Assembly (NCBI GenBank): GCA_009782165.1
Contig: WQUH01000029.1
Location: forward strand, 1-7,741
DNA: 7,741 bases
From: Pseudomonadota bacterium
GTDB lineage: Bacteria; Desulfobacterota; Desulfobulbia; Desulfobulbales; Desulfobulbaceae
Direction of reading: 5' to 3'
The first letter of the stretch is position 1, and every line of letters begins with the position of its first letter. A model generated the notes under the pieces. The model had not been told where the DNA came from. It ran no database searches and saw only the letters and a program-made list of their open reading frames with translations. The position numbers and the translations under genes were made by a program. This document shows positions 1 through 4,469 of the stretch, in pieces.

Positions 1-1
1 G

Positions 2-709
2 GAAAACAGCGCCACTCTTCTCCGGCTCATCCTTGCCGAACCCCTGATCCATCCTCCCGGATCGCAAAGCATCTACAGCGATTTGGGTTTCATTCTCCTG
101 GGCCGGCTCATCGAATTGTATGCGGGTCAGCCGCTCGATCGTTTTTTTCGCCAGGCCATAACCGAGCCCTTGGGCCTGGATCGACATCTCCGCTTTTTGC
201 CGCTCGGCACGGTAGGGCAGGGTGAACAGGAGTGCATAGCGGCCACGGAACAGTGCCAATGGCGCCAGAGAATCCTGCAAGGCGAGGTCCACGACGAACA
301 CTGCTGGCTGATGGGCGGCGTAGCCGGCCATGCCGGCTTGTTCGGCACCGCGGGCGGCGTATTGAGCCTGTGCGAGCATCTGCTGGATTGCTGGCGTGGG
401 AGGACGAGCCACCCGTCTTTTGCCGACGGGCTGCTCCGGCAGGCCCTTGAATGGCGCGACGATACGGGCCGCTGGTCCCTTGGTTTCGACCGGCCCACCC
501 CAGGGCAATCGAGCAGTGGCCGCACTTTCTCCCCCAACAGCGTGGGGCACCTGGGATTTACCGGCACCTCGTTCTGGATCGACCCGGAGCGGGAGTTGAT
601 TGTTGTGCTGCTGACCAACCGGGTGCATCCATCAAGGGAAAACACGAACATTCGGCAATTCCGCCCGTATTTTCACGACTATCTCCTGGAAAAAACAGGC
701 CTTGCCTAA
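2..709 (+). CDS. Serine hydrolase, beta-lactamase-like (class C/EstB type), 5' partial
   Basis: This is the last 235 residues of a serine beta-lactamase/penicillin-binding-type hydrolase; the reading frame is open to base 2, so the start and the SxxK nucleophile motif lie upstream of the window. Two family motifs are visible: Y-S-D at fragment residues 25-27, in the place of the YxN motif and followed by LGFILLG, and H-L-G-F-T-G at about 183-188, in the place of the KTG/HxG motif, followed by a typical strand pair ending in VVLLTNRVHP. Known relatives include D-aminopeptidases, esterases and peptidoglycan-active enzymes, so the substrate cannot be named, and resistance to beta-lactams should not be assumed. 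Aspartate replaces the usual asparagine in YxN, which also occurs in esterase-like members. The TTG at 83 lies inside the domain and is not a credible start. The gene converges on the minus-strand sulfur operon and shares a terminator with it. Confidence 0.88.
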   Translation, partial: ENSATLLRLILAEPLIHPPGSQSIYSDLGFILLGRLIELYAGQPLDRFFRQAITEPLGLDRHLRFLPLGTVGQGEQECIAATEQCQWRQRILQGEVHDEHCWLMGGVAGHAGLFGTAGGVLSLCEHLLDCWRGRTSHPSFADGLLRQALEWRDDTGRWSLGFDRPTPGQSSSGRTFSPNSVGHLGFTGTSFWIDPERELIVVLLTNRVHPSRENTNIRQFRPYFHDYLLEKTGLA

Positions 710-729
710 ACTGGAACAAAAGGGCAAAA

Positions 730-764
730 AAAACCCCCGCCGATCTGGAAACGGCGAGGGTTTT
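730..764. terminator. Bidirectional Rho-independent terminator
   Basis: A 13-bp stem (730-742 with 752-764, one C-A mismatch) closes a 9-nt loop. On the minus strand the stem is followed by eight T residues (A-run 726-733 on plus), a strong terminator for the operon ending at 794. On the plus strand only the four T residues inside the stem are present, so termination of the hydrolase gene is likely weaker. Confidence 0.85.
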
Positions 765-793
765 GAGCCAAGGGTGTGTGTGCTGAAGAGGAC

Positions 794-967
794 TTACCAC
801 CAACAAACGGTTTTATCGTTGGCAAAAATCTTCTGCACCAGAATATCGTAGTTCGGCTCGCCGATGTAGAGTTTGAACTCATCGGCATCGCGGTCACGGT
901 TGAGGATCTCGACCAGCTTTTTGACATCCTCGGTGGGTTCTGACTTGTAAACTTGCAGTATTTTCAT
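794..967 (-). CDS. 57-residue conserved-looking small protein ending Cys-Trp-Trp
   Basis: I do not recognise a named family. The ORF begins ATG at 967 (MKILQVYKSEPTEDVKK), has a GGTGA ribosome-binding-like stretch four bases upstream, starts 27 nt after the stop of the previous operon gene, and ends 29 nt before the terminator hairpin. Those positions strongly support a real last gene of the operon. The protein has a beta-alpha-beta look: strand at 2-7, a charged helix at about 12-26, and strand FKLYIGE at 31-37. It ends T-V-C-W-W, with its only cysteine at residue 55, three from the C-terminus. A lone cysteine on a C-terminal tail recalls the DsrC swinging arm, but there is no visible DsrC homology. 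By context it may be a sulfur carrier or a partner of the TusA/DsrE proteins; this is inference. Overlapping longer frames on this strand are shadows. Confidence 0.8.
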   Translation of the reverse strand: MKILQVYKSEPTEDVKKLVEILNRDRDADEFKLYIGEPNYDILVQKIFANDKTVCWW

Positions 968-994
968 GGCGTCACCATTCCAAAGAGTTCGCTT

Positions 995-1342
995 TTATTC
1001 ACCGCAAGCCGCCGGCGGCTCGTGGGACTGTTTAGGAAGACCATAGGGAATGATGAAATCGGCCTCTCTCATCTGCTCACCAAGCTCTTCGAGGGTGATA
1101 TTGGCGATTTCGGTTCCTTCGGGCAGGTCGGTCGGCGCTTCGGCGCCGCAACTGAACACCTGGCCTTCCATATCGGCGATCCAGGCGATGTTTTCCGCCA
1201 TGTAATTGGAAAAACGAGGGAACTCGCCGTTCATGATCACGGGATAGGCGTAATGGTTTTCCACGGCAAGACCAAGGCCGGAACGAATACCGTCATTGTA
1301 AACACGGTTGGCGATCAGGATGTACACTTTCAACGATTCCAT
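995..1342 (-). CDS. DsrE-superfamily protein, DsrF/TusC-like (115 aa)
   Basis: This is a small, soluble alpha/beta protein with no signal peptide. The opening strand KVYILIA (5-11), the helix IRSGLGLAVENH (19-30) and a following strand YPVIMNGE (33-40) resemble the start of DsrE/DsrF/TusC proteins, which form sulfur-relay complexes; the later segment LEELGEQMREADFIIPYG (84-101) resembles the helix-strand end of DsrF/DsrH members. Cysteines are at 65 (FSCG, where some DsrE-family members place the reactive Cys) and at 113, in the very C-terminal tail AACGE. The start is well defined: the upstream gene's TAA stop overlaps the AAGGAG Shine-Dalgarno (plus 1351-1356), so the two genes are probably translationally coupled. 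Likely role: persulfide transfer with the neighbouring DsrE2-like and TusA proteins in the cytoplasm. The subfamily is assigned by eye and could be wrong. Confidence 0.78.
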   Translation of the reverse strand: MESLKVYILIANRVYNDGIRSGLGLAVENHYAYPVIMNGEFPRFSNYMAENIAWIADMEGQVFSCGAEAPTDLPEGTEIANITLEELGEQMREADFIIPYGLPKQSHEPPAACGE

Positions 1343-1354
1343 TTCCGCATCTCC

Positions 1355-1687
1355 TTACATAACGATATATTTGGCGCATTCGTCAAGAATGGCGCCATGG
1401 AAAGCCTGGGTCCGCATCTGCTTGTCGATCAGGCCGCGGGGAACATCGTGGACGTTGTCAAAGCCTTCGCAGATATAGCTGTCAGCGCAGATGGCGAGAT
1501 TTTCAACCTCGCACAGTTGACTCAATTCATAAAAGAGAGGATTTTTCGTCAAATGGATGGCTTTAAAGGTAAAAAAAACCATAACCTTTTTGCCGGCGCG
1601 CACCGCGGCCTTGGCTATCCCCAAGATGTGGCGCATGTGCTGCGGCGAGGTGACAAAAATCCCCAGTTTGTTCGGATCGGCAGACAT
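1355..1687 (-). CDS. DsrE2/DsrE-like sulfur-relay protein (110 aa)
   Basis: This is an alpha/beta protein of the DsrE superfamily. The strand GIFVTSPQ (9-16), helix HILGIAKAAVRAGKK (20-34) and strand VMVFFTFKAIHL (35-46) match the pattern of DsrE/DsrE2-type proteins, in which an FFTF-like strand is followed by a helix and then a strand carrying the reactive cysteine. That region here is LAICADSYICEGFD (64-77) with Cys67 and Cys73; other cysteines are Cys59 and Cys104 near the C-terminus. Known family members bind sulfur as a persulfide and hand it to TusA or DsrC-type carriers. The start at 1687 has a G-rich Shine-Dalgarno (GAGGGGGG, plus 1695-1702) seven bases upstream. It lies 47 nt after tusA and 12 nt before the next gene, in the same operon. 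No membrane segments or signal peptide are seen. It is more hydrophilic than membrane-anchored DsrE2 proteins, so it could be a separate DsrE subgroup. Confidence 0.8.
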   Translation of the reverse strand: MSADPNKLGIFVTSPQHMRHILGIAKAAVRAGKKVMVFFTFKAIHLTKNPLFYELSQLCEVENLAICADSYICEGFDNVHDVPRGLIDKQMRTQAFHGAILDECAKYIVM

Positions 1688-1734
1688 TAATTTTCCCCCC
1701 TCAAAAAATTTACAGAATTACAGCGATGAGACGA

Positions 1735-1992
1735 TCATCCCTTTTTGATATAAAAGCTCATGTAGCCAGACTCTTCCTTCTCGCCAAGATATTCGTGACC
1801 GGCACGAGCGCACCAGCCCGGAATATCGTTGCGGGAGCCCGGATCGGTCCCCTGGATGTGGAGGATCTCGCCGGTCTTGATTTTGCCGATCTCTTTTTTG
1901 GTCCGCAGCAGCGGCATGGGGCAGCTCAACCCCCGCGCATCCAGAACCAAAGCGACAGCCAGACCATCGGGTGCTACTTTTACGTCACTCAT
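1735..1992 (-). CDS. tusA: TusA-family sulfur carrier protein (85 aa)
   Basis: TusA (SirA/YedF-type) proteins are small cytoplasmic sulfur carriers that receive persulfide sulfur from rhodaneses, cysteine desulfurases or transporters' partners and pass it to DsrE-type proteins. The diagnostic motif is LDARGLSCPMPLLRTKK at 17-33, with the carrier cysteine Cys24 in C-P-M-P; the rest follows the family (GEILHIQGTDPGS at 41-53, where many have a similar V/I-x-x-TDPG stretch, then DIPGWCARAGH). Cys61 in the later helix is a second thiol, as in several TusA proteins. The start at 1992 is chosen because AAGGAG lies six bases upstream and a sigma70-like promoter sits further up; the longer frame reaching 2205 would run through that promoter. 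It is first gene of the four-gene operon and divergent from the YedE-type transporter, a pairing known from TsuA/TsuB (YeeE/YeeD) and YedE/YedF systems. Confidence 0.95.
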   Translation of the reverse strand: MSDVKVAPDGLAVALVLDARGLSCPMPLLRTKKEIGKIKTGEILHIQGTDPGSRNDIPGWCARAGHEYLGEKEESGYMSFYIKKG

Positions 1993-1998
1993 TGCGTT

Positions 1999-2004
1999 CT
2001 CCTT
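1999..2004 (-). promoter_or_regulatory. Shine-Dalgarno of tusA
   Basis: AAGGAG on the minus strand lies six bases before the ATG at 1992. It fixes the start of the TusA protein and rules out the longer upstream frame. Confidence 0.85.
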
Positions 2005-2053
2005 AAAAAAATACGTGTTGACAAGGGCATTTTTGCATAAAAAATCGAGACTG

Positions 2054-2082
2054 AGTCTAAAGATAAAAGATTCGCTTGTCAA
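2054..2082 (-). promoter_or_regulatory. Sigma70-type promoter of the tusA operon
   Basis: On the minus strand there is a perfect TTGACA (plus 2077-2082), a 17-nt spacer and TAGACT (plus 2054-2059; four of six matches to TATAAT). Transcription would start near 2047 and leave an approximately 55-nt leader before tusA. The -10 overlaps an 11-bp palindrome, AGACT-G-AGTCT (2048-2058), a plausible repressor site. Confidence 0.72.
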
Positions 2083-2185
2083 GACAGAAACACCGGCGAG
2101 ACCAGCCGGTTTTACCGGAGAAAAAAGAGAATGAACCGCAAGAGCAAAGAGATACGATTCAGTGTATCCTAAGGGGCCGCTTGTG

Positions 2186-2214
2186 TTGACAAATGTGAAG
2201 GGCAACGGTATCTA
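2186..2214 (+). promoter_or_regulatory. Possible promoter of the yedE-like gene
   Basis: A perfect TTGACA (2186-2191) is followed after 17 nt by TATCTA (2209-2214), a weak -10. A better -10, TATGAT (2213-2218), would have a 21-nt spacer. The site lies about 90 nt upstream of the ATG at 2308. A weak -10 would fit a promoter needing an activator. Confidence 0.45.
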
Positions 2215-2307
2215 TGATTTTGTTGAAGCAAAGTTACACTCAGTTTGCTGTAAGGGTTTCGTTATAGGTGCTTGTGTCATTTCAGGAAAAAAGAGGGGGG
2301 AAAAGAG

Positions 2308-3579
2308 ATGGAAGATCTGAAGGTTTTTTGGCAACAGATTAAACAGGTGTACAAAGCGCTCTGTCAGGAGGAATGGAACCCGACGATGACCGGTGTTGTC
2401 GTTGCCCTGCTCAGTATCCTCATTATGGCGTGGTGGCGGCCCTGGGGCGCGGTGGGCGCGATTCGCAACTGGGGAGACTGGATGCTGTGGCACGCCAGCA
2501 TCTACAATGGCGATCTGGCTGAATTGATTGGTTTTGTCAACGAGGATGGCGACAAAATCCTGACCAAGTCGATTCTGTTCAATACCGGCTCGGTCATCGG
2601 TTTGGGCTTCATTGTCGGCGCGTTCATTTCCGCCTGTCTGGGCGGCCAGTTTGCCTTTCGTTTTCCCCCGATCCGGGAGTATGTCAAGGCCATCATTGCC
2701 GGCGTTCTGATGGGGATCGGCGCGGCCCTGGCCGGCGGATGCAATGTCGGCGGCATGTACAACGCCATCGGCAACCTTGCCGCCAACGGCTTTGCCATGT
2801 GGGTCGGTTTGGTGCCGGGAGTTCTGCTTGGCCTGTGGCTGCTGTACAAGGAAATGGAGCATATCACCTGGGGCGGCGGCGGTTCCTGGACCCTGGAGAT
2901 ACCGTATTTCCTCCAGTGGATTTTCGGGATTGCCGCGGTGGTCGGCGTGGTGTGGTGCGCTCGCTACTATGCCAATTTTCACGGAGAAGAGGAGGATGTT
3001 AAATACATCGCCTCGCTGCCGGGCATCCTGTTGATTGCCGCCGCCCTCGGCTATACGATGCAGCGGGGCCGCTGGTGCATGATTCAGGGTTTTCGCGAGC
3101 CGCACATGACCGGCGACTGCAAGATGGCCAAATCGGTGGCGCTGTCGATCATCATTGTCGCCTTGGGCGCCGCGGTGCTGAAATACGGCGTGCCCACCCG
3201 ATTGGGCGGCGATCCGGTTCTCGACCCGATGAACTATGTGCGCGGCACCTTCGGCTGGGGCGGCCTGGTTGGCGGCTTCATCTTCGGGCTTGGCGCCATG
3301 CTGGCCGGCGGCTGCGGTTCCGGCGCCCTGTGGCGGGTTGGCGAAGGACAGATCAAACTGTGGGTGGTTGTGCCCTTTTTCGCCCTCAGCAACTCTCTGG
3401 TGATGGCGTGGTTTTCCGCGTACAAATTTGAAGACAAAGGGTATTTGGGCGCAAAAGTCTACCTTCCCGACGTGCTGGGATATGACTGGACCATGGCCCT
3501 GGTCCTCGGTTTCTGTACCCTCTGGTATCTGGTGGTGGCTTGGAACGAAGACACCAACAAGCTGCTGTTGCCGATGTGA
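2308..3579 (+). CDS. YeeE/YedE-family sulfur-compound membrane transporter (423 aa)
   Basis: This is a multi-pass inner-membrane protein, about ten hydrophobic segments by eye (near 28-44, 92-112, 126-146, 161-180, 199-219, 234-250, 275-292, 316-336, 350-370, 395-412). It shows the family's internal pseudo-repeat: MGIGAALAGGCNVGG (135-149) and FGLGAMLAGGCGSGA (326-340), each with a GGC; Cys145 and Cys336 would face the substrate path. The family stretch QRGRWCMIQGFREPHMTGD (252-270) adds Cys257. In TsuA (YeeE), conserved cysteines in such positions relay thiosulfate through the membrane; YedE/FdhT members are tied to selenium or formate dehydrogenase instead, so the substrate is open. The ATG at 2308 is chosen over a TTG at 2272 because GAGGGGGG (2293-2300) lies seven bases upstream and the extra residues are only polar read-through. 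The divergent tusA argues for a sulfur substrate. A strong terminator follows. Confidence 0.9.
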   Translation: MEDLKVFWQQIKQVYKALCQEEWNPTMTGVVVALLSILIMAWWRPWGAVGAIRNWGDWMLWHASIYNGDLAELIGFVNEDGDKILTKSILFNTGSVIGLGFIVGAFISACLGGQFAFRFPPIREYVKAIIAGVLMGIGAALAGGCNVGGMYNAIGNLAANGFAMWVGLVPGVLLGLWLLYKEMEHITWGGGGSWTLEIPYFLQWIFGIAAVVGVVWCARYYANFHGEEEDVKYIASLPGILLIAAALGYTMQRGRWCMIQGFREPHMTGDCKMAKSVALSIIIVALGAAVLKYGVPTRLGGDPVLDPMNYVRGTFGWGGLVGGFIFGLGAMLAGGCGSGALWRVGEGQIKLWVVVPFFALSNSLVMAWFSAYKFEDKGYLGAKVYLPDVLGYDWTMALVLGFCTLWYLVVAWNEDTNKLLLPM

Positions 3580-3601
3580 TCTCCGGCTTGAATCGATGTA
3601 C

Positions 3602-3640
3602 GGGCGGCATTCGCAAGATGCCGCCCTTTTTTATTTTTTT
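3602..3640 (+). terminator. Rho-independent terminator of the yedE-like gene
   Basis: A perfect 9-bp GC-rich stem (GGGCGGCAT at 3602-3610, ATGCCGCCC at 3618-3626) with a 7-nt loop is followed by six T, an A and seven more T. It begins 22 nt after the stop codon. Confidence 0.93.
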
Positions 3641-3667
3641 CGCCCAAGGTCGGGAAGCCTGTTGCGC

Positions 3668-4291
3668 ATGATAGATCCTCTTTCCAGTGAACGCGGCCGG
3701 CTGCGCAAAACGATTCTGGCACGGCGCGATCTTGTGCCCCCAGCGACCCGGTTGGCCCACAGCGAGCGGATTGCCGCCGCCCTGCTGGCCGACCCGGTGT
3801 TTCGGCAAAAAAAGATTGTGTGTATCTATTGCCACTTCCGGAGCGAAGTGCAGACCGCCCTGCTGATCGACCACTGCCTCGACCGGGGGAAAACCGTCTG
3901 CGTCCCTGTCTGCATGCCCCACGAGGCGGGGATGGCGGCGGTGGCCATCACCGACCCGACCGCTGATCTGGCGCCGGGCTACCAGGGGATCCCCGAGCCC
4001 CTGCCTCTTCTGGCCCGCACCCGCACGGTGGAGCCGGCCGCCATCGAGGCGGCGGTGATCCCCGGCACGGTCTTTGACCGCAACGGCCACCGGCTCGGTT
4101 ACGGCATGGGCTTTTACGACCGGTTTCTCGTCCTGGCCCCCCGCGCCATCCGGATCGGGCTTGCTTTTTCCTGCCAGATGGTGGAACATTTACCAGTCCG
4201 GGAACACGATATTCCCATGGACATGGTGCTCACCGAGGAGGAGACGACGGTGTGGCCTGAGAGGTTGCGCGTCCGGGATCGCAGTGTGTAA
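3668..4291 (+). CDS. 5-formyltetrahydrofolate cyclo-ligase (MTHFS)
   Basis: This enzyme uses ATP to convert 5-formyltetrahydrofolate to 5,10-methenyltetrahydrofolate in the cytoplasm, returning a storage or inhibitory folate to the one-carbon pool. The 207-residue length is usual. The signature is IPGTVFDRNGHRLGYGMGFY followed by DR (131-152), the nucleotide and folate binding loop; the N-terminal basic helix RLRKTILARR (11-20), GIPEP (107-111) and LPVREHDIPMDMVLTEE (175-191) are also typical. ATG 3668 is preferred; a TTG at 3662 has slightly better spacing from GGGAAG (3654-3659) and would add two residues. The gene starts 27 nt after the T-run of the previous terminator, leaving little room for its own promoter. 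In many proteobacteria the orthologue (ygfA/fau) follows 6S RNA; no 6S-like sequence is possible here. No clear terminator follows. Confidence 0.95.
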   Translation: MIDPLSSERGRLRKTILARRDLVPPATRLAHSERIAAALLADPVFRQKKIVCIYCHFRSEVQTALLIDHCLDRGKTVCVPVCMPHEAGMAAVAITDPTADLAPGYQGIPEPLPLLARTRTVEPAAIEAAVIPGTVFDRNGHRLGYGMGFYDRFLVLAPRAIRIGLAFSCQMVEHLPVREHDIPMDMVLTEEETTVWPERLRVRDRSV

Positions 4292-4353
4292 CCGCCGTTT
4301 TTTCCGGACTCGTCAGTCATCTATTTGGATATGAGAGGTTTTGACCAGGACTA

Positions 4354-4383
4354 TTGGTAATATAACTATATAATTGATATACT
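4354..4383 (+). promoter_or_regulatory. Possible promoter of the HD-GYP response regulator
   Basis: TTGGTA (4354-4359, four of six matches) is separated by 18 nt from TATACT (4378-4383, five of six matches). The A+T-rich surroundings offer other overlapping choices, including TTGACC at 4341, so the exact site is uncertain. Confidence 0.4.
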
Positions 4384-4453
4384 GATTCTATTTAATTGAA
4401 TAACAGGGTAAATAATCCTTTTTTTTGTGATTTTTTTGTGAGACACTATCGTC

Positions 4454-4458
4454 AGGAG
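4454..4458 (+). promoter_or_regulatory. Shine-Dalgarno supporting a TTG start
   Basis: AGGAG lies 11 nt before the TTG at 4470 and over 40 nt before the ATG at 4500. It favours the TTG start although the spacing is long. Confidence 0.5.
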
Positions 4459-4469
4459 AATAAACAGCG

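Larger units (their letters stand above)
1993..2307. other. Divergent control region between tusA operon and yedE-like gene
   Basis: This 315-nt stretch holds no convincing gene. It contains the two divergent promoters and four inverted repeats: AGACT-G-AGTCT (2048-2058), ACCGG-N9-CCGGT (2092-2110), the overlapping CCGGT-TTT-ACCGG (2106-2118), and GATAC-N8-GTATC (2151-2168). The 10-mer GTGTTGACAA occurs twice in direct orientation (2015-2024 and 2183-2192), with TTGTCAA in the opposite orientation at 2076-2082. A 13-codon frame at 2131 has no support as a gene. Confidence 0.6.
4292..4469. other. AT-rich intergenic region upstream of the response regulator
   Basis: These 178 nt are much richer in A and T than the flanking genes, and hold no gene-sized frame and no recognisable structured RNA. 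GTCCGG (4271-4276) and CCGGAC (4304-4309) could pair but have a 27-nt loop and no T-tail in the right place. It probably contains the promoter of the next gene. Confidence 0.6.

Noticed and set aside
706..927. 73-codon minus-strand frame over the terminator
   Set aside because: It reads through the terminator hairpin and is out of frame with the better supported 57-residue gene at 794-967.
953..1690. Long plus-strand frame opposite the two DsrE-like genes
   Set aside because: It is antisense to two genes with ribosome sites, operon spacing and DsrE-like folds; its own product shows no recognisable domain.
2018..2046. Plus-strand promoter starting with TTGACA at 2018
   Set aside because: No acceptable -10 at 16-18 nt spacing; it lies in the predicted tusA leader.
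2131..2172. 13-codon ORF in the divergent region, possible leader peptide
   Set aside because: No run of regulatory codons, no adjacent attenuator hairpin and only a weak ribosome site.
1993..2205. N-terminal extension of the TusA frame up to 2205 (156-residue version)
   Set aside because: It would run through the TTGACA/TAGACT promoter and past a good AAGGAG ribosome site at the ATG 1992; the extension has no TusA similarity.
2212..3105. Long minus-strand frame opposite the yedE-like gene
   Set aside because: Low-complexity His/Gln/Ala-rich product, antisense to a clear membrane transporter.
3627..3667. 6S RNA upstream of the folate cyclo-ligase, as in many proteobacteria
   Set aside because: Only about 40 nt separate the terminator stem from the gene, too short for 6S RNA.
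4271..4309. Terminator after the folate cyclo-ligase gene
   Set aside because: GTCCGG/CCGGAC pairing has a 27-nt loop and the T-run lies inside the loop rather than after the stem.
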